Shown: positions 55,045-63,880, numbered from the stretch's first letter. The stretch is 64,000 nucleotides of DNA from an uncultured Alphaproteobacteria bacterium (GCA_902594145.1 CACJLA010000003.1:62001-126000); one strand, 5' to 3'. Notes: generated from the letters alone by a model not told the origin. Numbers and translations are program-made.

Positions 55045-55737
55045 TTATTTAAATTTTTTTTTAAATAAAATAATCATAATTATTAAAAAAGTTATAAAAC
55101 CTAGAGGAAATAAGTACTCTGGCTGAGCTATAAGAGAGAAACTAAGTTCAGTTTTATTTACAAATATTTCCTCTAATCCCTGGCCCAAGCTTCCAAAAAT
55201 AAATGACCATGGAGCCAGTCCAATTAAAGTGGTATAAAAAAATTTTTTATTATTAGCACCAAGAGCTGCTAAAATTAAATTCTGTAAAAAAAAAGGAATT
55301 CCAGGAATAATACGAATTAAAATCATTAATTCTAAATCATTTTTGTTAAAGTAATTTTCTATATGTGAGTATTTATTTAAGAATTTATTTTTAATAAAAT
55401 TTAAAAAAAAGAATTTAGCTATTAAAAAAACACCAAAAGCACCAATTGTACCACCAACTATAGATATAACTCCCCCTATCCATGTTCCAAATAGAAAACC
55501 ATTAATCATAGATAACAAAGAAGCAATTGGGAAATTACATATTATTAAAAAACTATATGAAAGAATAACAATAAATATTGAAATATAGAAATTATGAAAT
55601 ATAAAATTTTGTATAATTTCTATATTAGAAAACAAAGTTTGAAGTTGAAATATATCTTTATTAAAAAAATATATAGACCATAAAATTATAATTAAAGGTA
55701 ATAAAAAAAAAATTAATTTTTTTTTTGAAAAATTCAC
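55045..55737 (-). CDS. TVP38/TMEM64 (VTT domain) family membrane protein
   Basis: Inner-membrane protein, 230 residues, about six helices. The VTT/SNARE-associated domain shows FPIASLLSMINGFLFGTWIGGVISIVGGTIGA-like residues near 70-100, IRIIPGIPFFLQNLILAALGA and FIFGSLGQGLEE. DedA-superfamily relatives are undecaprenyl- or phospholipid-scrambling proteins. It shares one base with the end of ccdA upstream, so they are co-transcribed, convergent to the SelD fusion. Confidence 0.85.
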   Translation of the reverse strand: MNFSKKKLIFFLLPLIIILWSIYFFNKDIFQLQTLFSNIEIIQNFIFHNFYISIFIVILSYSFLIICNFPIASLLSMINGFLFGTWIGGVISIVGGTIGAFGVFLIAKFFFLNFIKNKFLNKYSHIENYFNKNDLELMILIRIIPGIPFFLQNLILAALGANNKKFFYTTLIGLAPWSFIFGSLGQGLEEIFVNKTELSFSLIAQPEYLFPLGFITFLIIMIILFKKKFK

Positions 55738-56465
55738 TAGATTAGAAGCATTTCTAATGAAGGTAAAATTGAATTAAGTTGAAAACCTAAGGATTGAATT
55801 GACCCATTAAAAATTAATGCACCTGTTATAAGTAGAATTATACCAGTAATAAATTGAAAATAGCGAATGTATCTATTTAAAAAACTAGTCATAATTAATA
55901 GTTTACTCATCATAAGACCAACAATTATAAAAGGTACTGCCAAACCCATTGAGTAAAAAGACAATAATATAATTCCATTTACACTATCTTTAATAGCAAC
56001 AGCCAATACAGATCCTAAAATTGGTCCTATGCATGGGCTCCAACCAAAAGCGAATGCAACTCCTATTAAAAAAGGAAAAAAATGGTTATTTTGAAAACCT
56101 TGTAACTTTAATTTCCGTTCAAAATCCAAAAAAGGAATTTTAATTATACCAATAAAGTAAAGCCCTAAAGTAATAATTAATATTCCTGATATAAAATTTA
56201 ACTGCCTTTTAAAATCAAAAAAAATATCACTTAAAAAATCGATTGACGCTCCCATCATTATAAAAACAGAGGAGAAACCTAGTGTAAATAATAAGACATA
56301 GGGGAGCAACTTAAGACTGTTCACACTTGATGAATTTTGTAAATCAGCAAAAGATTTACCAACTATGTATGATATAAATCCTGGGACAATAGGTAAGACA
56401 CATGGAGAAAGAAAGCTTAAAATACCAGCTAAAAAAGCAATAGTTAGAGGAATATCCTGAACCAT
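55737..56465 (-). CDS. ccdA: Cytochrome c biogenesis protein CcdA
   Basis: Membrane thiol transporter that passes electrons from cytoplasmic thioredoxin to periplasmic disulfide reductases, supporting heme attachment to cytochrome c. The 242 residues form six helices with the two redox cysteines conserved, in LSFLSPCVLPIVPG (Cys22) and FGWSPCIGPILG (Cys145). No thioredoxin-like domain is fused. It precedes the TVP38-type gene on the same strand. Confidence 0.93.
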   Translation of the reverse strand: MVQDIPLTIAFLAGILSFLSPCVLPIVPGFISYIVGKSFADLQNSSSVNSLKLLPYVLLFTLGFSSVFIMMGASIDFLSDIFFDFKRQLNFISGILIITLGLYFIGIIKIPFLDFERKLKLQGFQNNHFFPFLIGVAFAFGWSPCIGPILGSVLAVAIKDSVNGIILLSFYSMGLAVPFIIVGLMMSKLLIMTSFLNRYIRYFQFITGIILLITGALIFNGSIQSLGFQLNSILPSLEMLLI

Positions 56466-56505
56466 AAAATTAATATAACATTATACTGTCCTTACGATAA
56501 CACAG

Positions 56506-57120
56506 ATGTTTGATCACCAAATTCAAAAATTTACCCAAAAGCCACTAGCAGTCATAGCAAAAATTTTTTTAAAACTTATGAAACCAAATCATATGACCAT
56601 ATTAGGTTTCATATTTGGTATATTGATGTGCGTTTTAATTTTTTTTCAATTTTATCTTACTGCTCTTATACTTTTATTGCTAAATAGATTATGTGATGGC
56701 TTAGATGGAACAATGGCTAGACTTACTAATCCTACACCTTTGGGTGGATACTTAGATATTGTCTTTGATTTTACTATCTACTCGGGATTTGTTTTAGCTT
56801 TTGGATTAAGTGATATTAATTACACAATCATATCCATGGTTTTACTTTTTTTATATATAGGTACAGGTACAACTTTTCTTGCGCAAGCAGCTCTGCAAAC
56901 GCAGTTAGATAAAATTCCTCCTAGCTCAGAGTCTAATCAAGAATTACCTAAAGGTTTTTATTACTCATCTGGATTAATTGAAGGCACTGAAACAATTATT
57001 TTTATGGTTTTGTGTCTGTTATTCCCTAATTTTTATATTCTTATATCAATCATATTTGGAATTTTATGTTTAATAACTTTCATATCTAGAGTTTTTGTTT
57101 GTTACAAAGAGTTTATTTGA
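56506..57120 (+). CDS. CDP-alcohol phosphatidyltransferase family protein
   Basis: Integral membrane enzyme (204 residues, about six helices) of phospholipid synthesis. The active-site signature DGxxAR...GxxxDxxxD appears as CDGLDGTMARLTNPTP followed by LGGYLDIVFD, with all four aspartates present. It resembles PgsA/PssA-type enzymes but the alcohol acceptor is not evident. Divergent from ccdA and convergent, with an 8-base overlap, to the next gene. Confidence 0.88.
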   Translation: MFDHQIQKFTQKPLAVIAKIFLKLMKPNHMTILGFIFGILMCVLIFFQFYLTALILLLLNRLCDGLDGTMARLTNPTPLGGYLDIVFDFTIYSGFVLAFGLSDINYTIISMVLLFLYIGTGTTFLAQAALQTQLDKIPPSSESNQELPKGFYYSSGLIEGTETIIFMVLCLLFPNFYILISIIFGILCLITFISRVFVCYKEFI

Positions 57121-57469
57121 TAAAAGCTAAATATCCTTCCATAAATATTTTTGCGATTGCTAAGGTAATAAAAAAGAATATTAACTTTAAAAATATTCTT
57201 ATTATTCTTCCTGGCTCAAAACCAGCGTAATAGGCTTCAAAAATATTAAATCCATCAAATAGATATTTGATAACAATTTTTTTTGATTTATGAAGAACGT
57301 AGGCTAAAGGTTTGCAAATTAAATGATATCCAAGAATACTGAATAAAATCACTATAATAAGACTAATATTCATCATAAAAGACCAAATAATTAAAGAAGC
57401 TATCCAATATCCAAGAAATGTCATCCGTTCAACTTGATCTGGCCGAGAAAATATTTGAAAATAATTCAA
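57113..57469 (-). CDS. Small membrane protein of unknown function
   Basis: A 118-residue protein with two or three hydrophobic segments (about 18-50 and 88-112) and a short basic loop between them (HKSKKIVIKYLFDG). The N-terminus is a soluble stretch (SRPDQVERMTFLGY). No family is recognised. It lies directly downstream of the leucine-dehydrogenase-type gene with no gap, so it is probably co-transcribed. Confidence 0.6.
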   Translation of the reverse strand: MNYFQIFSRPDQVERMTFLGYWIASLIIWSFMMNISLIIVILFSILGYHLICKPLAYVLHKSKKIVIKYLFDGFNIFEAYYAGFEPGRIIRIFLKLIFFFITLAIAKIFMEGYLAFIK

Positions 57470-58504
57470 CTATTGAAATCCTGCCTCAGCTAATTCATTT
57501 GAAGAGACAGTTGTGAATTGTTTTTTTTCTTTTGAGAGAGTTAAAATTTTTATGAGCTTATTTTTGATACCAATAAGTTTATTTTTTGCTTCGGAGTCTG
57601 AATATTCCATATCCTCTTTAATACTTGAACGTAACGCTAAAATAATTACCCCTCCGGCATTTACACAGTAATCAGGACAAAAAGTAATACCCATATCAAA
57701 TAAATCTTTCTCGATAATGTTATTTTCTAATTGGTTATTTGCTGCACCGATGACACAATCCACTTTAACAGAATTTGCAAATTCAATAAATTCTGTATTT
57801 AAATCTCCTCCTGTTGCGCAAGGAGAGAATATATCTATACTATCGAAAGATGTATCCTGATATTTTGAGAGGAATTTAAATCCTGCGTTTTCAATGAGAC
57901 TTCTATTAGACTCAAAATCAACAACCTCAACTATAGCCCCTACCTCTTTACAAAAATGAGCTAGTCTAGATCCAACTTTTCCAAAACCTTTAAGAACAAT
58001 TTTTTTATTTTCAATTGAACTTGAGTCATATTTAAATTCATTGTAGCCCAATATTGCATTAAAAACACCGTATGCTGTGCTTTGACCTGAGTCTGTTCCT
58101 TTTGTACTACAAACATAATTAGAATATTTTTTCAGTTCGACCAAATCTTGATCTACAATGCCTATATCTCCAGCTGTAATGTAAGAACCATCAAGATGAT
58201 CTAGCATTTTGCCATAAAGTTCATACATTTTATTTTTAGAAACCCTAGAATTAATTGTAGCTTTTCCACCACCAAAATCTAAGTCAGCTAAAGAATTTTT
58301 ATAGGTCATGGCCTTTGAGAGTTTCAAAACATCTTTTTTTTGATCATCTTCACCTTGATAACCAAAAAAACGACATCCCCCCAGAGCAGGACCTCTTTTT
58401 GTATTATGAATAGCTATTATAGAATAAAAACCAGTTACACTTTCTTCAGCTAGTAATACTCTTTCGTATCCATCTTGTTTTAAGTCAGTAAATTTTAAGC
58501 TCAT
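57470..58504 (-). CDS. Leucine/valine/glutamate dehydrogenase family protein
   Basis: NAD(P)-dependent oxidative deaminase of the Glu/Leu/Phe/Val dehydrogenase family, 344 residues, most like leucine dehydrogenase in length. The catalytic-lysine segment LADLDFGGGKATI, preceded by KAMTYKNSL, and the nucleotide-binding VLKGFGKVGSRLA are clear, as is VIGAANNQLENN. Exact amino-acid substrate is not evident. It overlaps the upstream Nudix gene by 20 bases. Confidence 0.88.
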   Translation of the reverse strand: MSLKFTDLKQDGYERVLLAEESVTGFYSIIAIHNTKRGPALGGCRFFGYQGEDDQKKDVLKLSKAMTYKNSLADLDFGGGKATINSRVSKNKMYELYGKMLDHLDGSYITAGDIGIVDQDLVELKKYSNYVCSTKGTDSGQSTAYGVFNAILGYNEFKYDSSSIENKKIVLKGFGKVGSRLAHFCKEVGAIVEVVDFESNRSLIENAGFKFLSKYQDTSFDSIDIFSPCATGGDLNTEFIEFANSVKVDCVIGAANNQLENNIIEKDLFDMGITFCPDYCVNAGGVIILALRSSIKEDMEYSDSEAKNKLIGIKNKLIKILTLSKEKKQFTTVSSNELAEAGFQ

Positions 58505-58898
58505 TATTGATTATTTGATCTATAATTTTTTTATCACCATCGAGAAAATCATAGCTAGGTAAGTCCTCTTTTTCAATCCAATTCAGATTATTATGCAAAT
58601 TATTTTTAATGCTACCTTTATACTTTGAAATCAAATAGAAATTTAAATGAATATGCTTGTTTAAGTCTTTGTATGTGTGAGAGTAATCTATTAAAAAACT
58701 ATAATTTTGAATAGTTATTGATAGCTCCTCTTGTATTTCTCTAGTTAGTGCTATCTCAATTGTTTCTTTATCCTCAATTTTACCTCCAGGAAATTCCCAT
58801 TTAAAACCATGATCTTTATTCTTTGTCCTCTGACAAATTAATAGTTTTTGATTTTTAATAATCAAGCCTACTACAACATTTATAATTTTATTTTTCAT
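58485..58898 (-). CDS. Nudix hydrolase, MutT/8-oxo-dGTP diphosphatase type
   Basis: A 137-residue hydrolase with an intact Nudix box GGKIEDKETIEIALTREIQEEL, matching Gx5Ex7REUxEExGU, near residues 38-59. The N-terminus VVGLIIKNQKLLICQRTKNKDHGFKWEFPG is typical of MutT, which removes oxidised dGTP from the nucleotide pool. Other substrates are possible. It overlaps both neighbours by about 11-20 bases. Confidence 0.86.
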   Translation of the reverse strand: MKNKIINVVVGLIIKNQKLLICQRTKNKDHGFKWEFPGGKIEDKETIEIALTREIQEELSITIQNYSFLIDYSHTYKDLNKHIHLNFYLISKYKGSIKNNLHNNLNWIEKEDLPSYDFLDGDKKIIDQIINNELKIY

Positions 58899-59757
58899 AT
58901 TTTGTTCGAGCTATATAAATTCCTATTAATATTAAAGCACTTCCCAAAAACTGTATTGTTGTCAGTTTTTCTTGAAAAAAGAAGTAGGCTAGAACTGTTG
59001 CAGCGATAGGTTGTATTAAAAGACATAAAGATGATAAAGATGCTGATAAATATGCCAAAGAATACGTAATAAATGATTGTCCAATAAATTGACAAACAAA
59101 TCCTAAAAGAAATATTATCACAATTGTAAATAAGGACTGTGGAATTAAACTTTGCTCAAAAAGTATTGAAACAATTAAGAGAATTATTGCTGTCACTATT
59201 CCAGAAAGAAACATAATTGTAGTCGAATTATATTTTTTTCTTAAATGACTAATTATAACTATATAGCTTCCATACCAGACTGCCGTTAACACTCCTAATA
59301 GATCTCCTATAAATTGTGATTTATTGAATTGAAAACTCTCACCTAGAAGCATTAACATTCCCGCCATAGAAAGGAATACTGCAGCATAAAAAAATTTAGA
59401 AAATCTCTCTTTTAAAAAAATTAAGGAAAAGATAATAACCACTATTGGGGCAAGGTTTGATAAAAAGGTAGCTTTTGAGACAGTTGTTAGTTTTATTGAC
59501 CAGTGCCAACAAATCAAGTCTAGAGCAAAAAAAATACCAGAAACTAGAAAAATTATGAGAGTATTATTAAATTGAGGAAATTTAACTTTCTCAATTAAAT
59601 TAAAAAATGAAAAAAATAAAAAAAAGGGCAAGCTTATGAAAATTCTGTAAAAAGCAGTCATAATTGGATCCACATCAGAAAATCTTACGAATATCGGGGA
59701 AAAAGCAATCGCAATAGCTCCTGATATTAAAATAAAGAATGGGTTAATTTTAGGCAA
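58888..59757 (-). CDS. EamA/DMT family transporter
   Basis: Inner-membrane protein of 289 residues with ten helices in two EamA repeats; the first repeat opens FILISGAIAIAFSPIFVRFSDVDPIMTAFYR. DMT transporters mostly export amino acids or metabolites; the substrate is not inferable. It overlaps the MFS gene upstream by 8 bases, so the EamA and MFS genes form one transcript. Confidence 0.88.
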   Translation of the reverse strand: MPKINPFFILISGAIAIAFSPIFVRFSDVDPIMTAFYRIFISLPFFLFFSFFNLIEKVKFPQFNNTLIIFLVSGIFFALDLICWHWSIKLTTVSKATFLSNLAPIVVIIFSLIFLKERFSKFFYAAVFLSMAGMLMLLGESFQFNKSQFIGDLLGVLTAVWYGSYIVIISHLRKKYNSTTIMFLSGIVTAIILLIVSILFEQSLIPQSLFTIVIIFLLGFVCQFIGQSFITYSLAYLSASLSSLCLLIQPIAATVLAYFFFQEKLTTIQFLGSALILIGIYIARTKYEK

Positions 59758-60952
59758 AAACTTCTTCTGATTTTTCTTTTTCTACAATAGGAAAATGAAT
59801 AAATGCAGAAAATAATGAGATAACTATTGCCATAATCCATGCCAAGTCAAGAGAACCATAGATATCTATTACTAAGCCTCCTACAAAAGATCCAAAAAAA
59901 GCACCTGCTTGGTGAGAAACCATTACAATACCAAAAAGAGTTGATAGGTATCGTGTTCCAAATCTATTTGCGACAATGCCTGAAGTTGGAGGAACTGTTG
60001 AAAGCCAGAGTAAGCCAATTAAACAGCTAAAGCCAATAATAACATAATTATTAGTTGGTAATATTAATAGTAAGAAAATCACTATGCTCCTTGAAAAATA
60101 AATAAAGGAAAGGACATATTTTTTTTTTATAATTCCAGAAATCTTTCCTGATATCAAAGTACCCATCATATTAAATATTCCAATTAATGTTAATCCAGTT
60201 GCAGCAATTGTAGTTTCAAGTCCTTTTAATTTTGTAAAAACTGGAAGATAATTTGAGATTAAAGCTACATGTAAGCCGCAAACAAAAAATCCTAAGATTA
60301 AATATTTATAACTTTTATCTTTGAAAGCCTCTCGAAGAACATTTGAGATTTTTCTTTTGGTAAATTCTTTTTTATTCTCCTTTTCAGGTTTAGGTAGTAA
60401 AAAAATTAAGGATAAAGGTATCATAAATAAGAAAAAAATAGATGTTATTTGAAATGATAAACTCCATTGATATGTGGATACTAAAAATTGATTTATCGGT
60501 GTAAATATGAACATACCAGAGGCAGCAATAGACATTAATATCCCTGTTACAGTACTTTGTGTTTTATCGTCTGCATAAAACTTTGACACGCCTCCAATAA
60601 TAACTGGTACAGAAATTACTCCAGCAGAAAGTCCACCTATAACACCAATGCCAAATAAGAAATGAATCGGGTCAACGGCGGATGATGCTACATAAAATGA
60701 TAAAGAGACACCGATAAATCCAACGCAGAGAGTTTTTACATACCCTTTTTGTTCAGCAAATGCCCCTGCTATAGGTGACATGGAGCCCCACAGTAAATTA
60801 AAAATTCCATATGTTAGTCCGATTAATGAAGCACTAAAAACAGTTGAACCTAATAAATCAGGAACGTAAATACCTAAAGACATTCTAAAACCATTTCCTA
60901 CGCATAGTATTAATCCACTGATTAATATGAGAAAAAACGATTTCATCAGCAT
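59750..60952 (-). CDS. MFS transporter, OFA/MCT-like
   Basis: Major facilitator permease, 400 residues, 12 predicted helices. The pattern resembles the oxalate/formate and monocarboxylate (OFA/MCT) branch: LTYGIFNLLWGSMSPIAGAFAEQKGYV in the loop 2-3 region, GIGVIGGLSAGVISVP, and a symmetric repeat of the loop after helix 8. ATGs at 60952 and 60946 are both possible starts. Substrate unknown; a small organic acid is a reasonable guess only. Confidence 0.84.
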   Translation of the reverse strand: MLMKSFFLILISGLILCVGNGFRMSLGIYVPDLLGSTVFSASLIGLTYGIFNLLWGSMSPIAGAFAEQKGYVKTLCVGFIGVSLSFYVASSAVDPIHFLFGIGVIGGLSAGVISVPVIIGGVSKFYADDKTQSTVTGILMSIAASGMFIFTPINQFLVSTYQWSLSFQITSIFFLFMIPLSLIFLLPKPEKENKKEFTKRKISNVLREAFKDKSYKYLILGFFVCGLHVALISNYLPVFTKLKGLETTIAATGLTLIGIFNMMGTLISGKISGIIKKKYVLSFIYFSRSIVIFLLLILPTNNYVIIGFSCLIGLLWLSTVPPTSGIVANRFGTRYLSTLFGIVMVSHQAGAFFGSFVGGLVIDIYGSLDLAWIMAIVISLFSAFIHFPIVEKEKSEEVFA

Positions 60953-61018
60953 AAATTATATTAATGGTTGAAAAAAAATATGTTTATTTTTTAAGTTAAA
61001 TATCTATTATACGCCGTC

Positions 61019-61102
61019 ATGGGTTATCCTAAAAAACATCGTGGCAGACGTAAAATCGGTTCACGAAAACGTCGCGCCAAACGAAGAGCAAAAAAGAAAT
61101 AA
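61019..61102 (+). CDS. 27-residue Arg/Lys-rich peptide
   Basis: ATG 61019 to TAA 61102 encodes MGYPKKHRGRRKIGS, then RKRRAKRRAKKK: 27 residues, of which 17 are Lys or Arg. Codon choice is visibly richer in GC (CGT, CGC, CGA, GCC) than the neighbouring AT-rich DNA, as expected if selection keeps the arginines. The composition recalls very small ribosomal proteins such as bTHX or the AURKAIP1/mS38-like tails. No Shine-Dalgarno is obvious; a TATTAT hexamer lies 9-14 bases before the ATG, so a leaderless mRNA is conceivable. It stands alone between two genes. Confidence 0.6.
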   Translation: MGYPKKHRGRRKIGSRKRRAKRRAKKK

Positions 61103-61147
61103 TTATATTCATTTTTAATTTTTTATTCTTAAAATATAACTAATATT

Positions 61148-61606
61148 TTGAATAGAAGATTTTTTTTAACTTTTACTTTAGGAGGGTGTTTAGTTGGGTT
61201 GAAACCTTTATTATCCATGGAAAAATTAGTGTTAACAGAAACAGAATGGAAAGCAAAACTCACAGAAGAGGAATATTACATACTTAGACAATCAGGAACA
61301 GAGCGCCCTGGTACAAGTGTATTAAATAACGAAAAGAGGAACGGCGTCTATCAGTGTGCTGGATGTGATCTTCCTTTATTTAATTCTGATATGAAATTTG
61401 ATAGTGGAACTGGTTGGCCATCATTTTTTGATTATATTCCAAATTCACTAGGGTTTAAAACAGATTTTAAAATTGTAATACCAAGAAAAGAATATCATTG
61501 CGCCAGATGTGGCGGTCATCATGGCCATGTCTTCAAAGATGGTCCGGAACCAACTGGACTAAGATACTGTAATAATGGTTTTGCCTTAAATTTTATTCCA
61601 AGTTAG
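61148..61606 (+). CDS. msrB: Peptide-methionine (R)-S-oxide reductase MsrB, probably exported
   Basis: Repairs the R-isomer of oxidised methionine using thioredoxin-like reductants. The 152 residues show zinc cysteines in CAGC and CARC, FDSGTGWPSF, the catalytic histidine-rich GGHHGHVF and the active-site cysteine in RYCNNG. The N-terminus NRRFFLTFTLGGC carries a twin-arginine-like motif and a lipobox-like LGGC, so it is probably moved across the membrane, unlike most MsrB. The start is a TTG. Overlaps the convergent bioY by 4 bases. Confidence 0.9.
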   Translation: MNRRFFLTFTLGGCLVGLKPLLSMEKLVLTETEWKAKLTEEEYYILRQSGTERPGTSVLNNEKRNGVYQCAGCDLPLFNSDMKFDSGTGWPSFFDYIPNSLGFKTDFKIVIPRKEYHCARCGGHHGHVFKDGPEPTGLRYCNNGFALNFIPS

Positions 61607-62151
61607 TTTTTTTTTATTAACAAATAAGAAATTGAGATAGCCAATGCTATTTTTAAAAGTTCACTATAAATAAAAGGATATAAACCTGCTTTAATTGATT
61701 TTTCAAAACCAATAAAACCAGCAAGATGAGATAATCCACAAACAAAAATTATAGCCGCCCCAATTAATATTGAAAAAGTAACCTTTAGTAAATTTTTATT
61801 AAATAAATTTTTTGAAAAATAAGCGATTACAAAAGAAGCTAAAACCATGCCATACAAAAAGCCAAAGGTTGGCGACATCATATAACCAAATCCTCCACCA
61901 GCAGCAAAAATAGGCAGTCCTATTAACCCGAGAATAACATAAGATAAAGTTGAGTAGAACCCAACCATGCCCATAGAGGCGGCAATAAAATAAACCACAA
62001 AGGTTTGAAGAGTCATAGGAACTGGGTAAAATGGAATACTTATTTTACTAGATACAGACAAAAGGATAATGCCTAATAAGAAAAAACCTAATTTAGAAAT
62101 ATTGCTAGATAAATATTGACTGAGAATTGTGATATTTTTTCTATTTTGCAT
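61603..62151 (-). CDS. bioY: Biotin transporter BioY
   Basis: Substrate-specific (S) component of an ECF-type biotin importer, or stand-alone biotin transporter. The 182 residues form about six helices; the family pattern is YPVPMTLQTFVVYFIAASMG, then GLIGLPIFAAGGGFGYMMSPTFGFLYG. The ECF ATPase and T subunits are not in the window. Indicates biotin uptake, which fits streamlined marine bacteria that lack full biotin synthesis. Confidence 0.93.
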   Translation of the reverse strand: MQNRKNITILSQYLSSNISKLGFFLLGIILLSVSSKISIPFYPVPMTLQTFVVYFIAASMGMVGFYSTLSYVILGLIGLPIFAAGGGFGYMMSPTFGFLYGMVLASFVIAYFSKNLFNKNLLKVTFSILIGAAIIFVCGLSHLAGFIGFEKSIKAGLYPFIYSELLKIALAISISYLLIKKN

Positions 62152-62189
62152 AGATATTATTTATAATTTTGTTTGAAGTTTGGCAATAA

Positions 62190-63149
62190 TTATAATTGTT
62201 CTCTAATAGTTTCCTTGAGTTTTAGTAGGTCTTTGTTGAATAATCTAATTCCCTCAGCAAGCTTAAAAGAAGCCATTTGATTCTCATTTAAATGCCAACG
62301 AAAAGAACTTTCGTTTACATTTATTCTATCAATATCTATTTGGCTAGACTGATTTTGTGATAGTTTTTGATCCAATTCCCCTTCTGATTTATTTAATTCT
62401 TCAAGCAGAGATGGGCTTATTGTTAATTTATCACAACCTGCTAAATTGATTATTTCCTCTTTGTTTCTGAAAGATGCAGCCATTACAATCGTATTATAAT
62501 TGTACTTCTTAAAATAATTATAGATTTTCTCAACGCTTTCGACACCAGGGTCGTTAGTTGCATCATAATCTTTTGAGCTGTTTGCTTTAAACCAGTCAAG
62601 AATTCTTCCAACAAATGGTGATATCAAAAAAGCACCCGCCTCTGCACACGCTACAGCTTGGGTTATAGAAAATATTAATGTGCAATTACATGATATACCC
62701 TCTGCTTCTAATTTTTTTACAGCTTGAATGCCTTCCCAAGTGCCAGCTATTTTTATTAAAATTCTATTTCTAGGAACTCCAGATTGTTCGTAACTGTTGA
62801 TAATTTGTTTAGCTTTTTCAACAGTTGCCTCTGTATTAAATGATAAATCAGAGTCCACCTCGGTTGAAACGTAACCTGGCACTATTTTTGTCAATTGTAT
62901 TCCAAAAGCTATTGCAAGTTGATCTGCAATATAATCAACTTGATCATTTAATTGATTAAATTTTCTACTTTTTGAATTAGCTAATACTTCATCAAAAAGT
63001 TTTTTATATTTATTGGATTGAACTGCTTTAAATATTAAAGATGGATTTGTCGTACAATCATCAGGGCTAAATTTTTGTATACTGTCTATATCTCCGGTGT
63101 CCGCAACAACTGAAGAAAATTTTTTTAGACTTTCTAATTGGGATATCAT
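62190..63149 (-). CDS. tal: Transaldolase
   Basis: Class I aldolase-type enzyme of the pentose phosphate pathway that moves a dihydroxyacetone unit. The 319-residue chain shows DCTTNPSLIFKAVQ near the N-terminus, the Schiff-base lysine in RILIKIAGTWEGIQA, NCTLIFS and AEAGAFLISPFVGRILDW. This is the E. coli TalB type, longer than the MipB/FSA form. Together with tkt at 9170 it completes the non-oxidative branch. Confidence 0.97.
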   Translation of the reverse strand: MISQLESLKKFSSVVADTGDIDSIQKFSPDDCTTNPSLIFKAVQSNKYKKLFDEVLANSKSRKFNQLNDQVDYIADQLAIAFGIQLTKIVPGYVSTEVDSDLSFNTEATVEKAKQIINSYEQSGVPRNRILIKIAGTWEGIQAVKKLEAEGISCNCTLIFSITQAVACAEAGAFLISPFVGRILDWFKANSSKDYDATNDPGVESVEKIYNYFKKYNYNTIVMAASFRNKEEIINLAGCDKLTISPSLLEELNKSEGELDQKLSQNQSSQIDIDRINVNESSFRWHLNENQMASFKLAEGIRLFNKDLLKLKETIREQL

Positions 63150-63205
63150 GAAAATAAATATTGTTTCTTAATAGTTATTAAAGCTATATATTAATAAAAC
63201 TTCTT

Positions 63206-63712
63206 ATGCAAAAAAAAATAATTATTTGTGGATTAGCAGATATTCAAAATTGTGTTGACAAATACAATCCGGATAAAATGCTAACCATCATAAATAAAAA
63301 CTTTGAACCTGAGACACCCCTAGGTATGGATAAAAATAAACACCTTAAAATGTTAATTGATGATATATCTGAGCCCAGAGATGGATTTATATTACCTGAA
63401 AAACATCATGCTCAAGAATTATTAGATTTCACTGATGATTGGGATAAGACCAAACCTATATTAATTCATTGCCATATGGGTATAAGTCGCTCTACCGCAA
63501 CAAGTTTAGGGGTTGCAGGAAAATTTGCACCTGAGAACATTGAATTAATCATTGAAAATCTCAAAGATATAGCACCACATGCTAGTCCTAATAAAATTAT
63601 GATGAAGTATTATGATGAAATATTGGACTTAAACAACAGACTTTATGGGTCTGTCCCTTATTTTAACCCTGAACCAATTGAAGAAAGTAGAATTGTAGAG
63701 TTAAATTTTTAA
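63206..63712 (+). CDS. Tyrosine/dual-specificity phosphatase-like protein
   Basis: A 168-residue protein with the cysteine-phosphatase signature HCHMGISRSTA (Cys89, Arg95), preceded by KPILIHC and an aspartate-rich stretch that could hold the general acid. It resembles small DSP/PTP-like proteins found in alphaproteobacteria. Substrate unknown. It is followed after 9 bases by a 52-residue Cys-rich gene, likely in the same transcript. Confidence 0.8.
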   Translation: MQKKIIICGLADIQNCVDKYNPDKMLTIINKNFEPETPLGMDKNKHLKMLIDDISEPRDGFILPEKHHAQELLDFTDDWDKTKPILIHCHMGISRSTATSLGVAGKFAPENIELIIENLKDIAPHASPNKIMMKYYDEILDLNNRLYGSVPYFNPEPIEESRIVELNF

Positions 63713-63721
63713 GATAATTTT

Positions 63722-63880
63722 ATGAATGATAATTGTGAAGTATGCAAAAAGAAAATTATAGAGCCACTATATTGGGCCGATCCAAAATTTTATAATATTC
63801 CAAAAAAAGTATTTTTTTGTGGTGCTGATTGCTCACTAATTTATTATAAGAAAATTAAAAAATTATTTAAAAATCAATAA
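63722..63880 (+). CDS. Small Cys-rich (putative zinc-binding) protein
   Basis: A 52-residue protein from ATG 63722. Cys5 and Cys8 (CxxC) and Cys33 and Cys37 (CxxxC) are spaced like a treble-clef or rubredoxin-type zinc ribbon; between them is a conserved-looking PLYWADPKFYNIPKKVFF. The C-terminus is lysine-rich. It follows the phosphatase gene closely and ends at a good terminator, which supports expression. Function unknown; a nucleic-acid or metal-binding role is only a guess. Confidence 0.6.
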   Translation: MNDNCEVCKKKIIEPLYWADPKFYNIPKKVFFCGADCSLIYYKKIKKLFKNQ

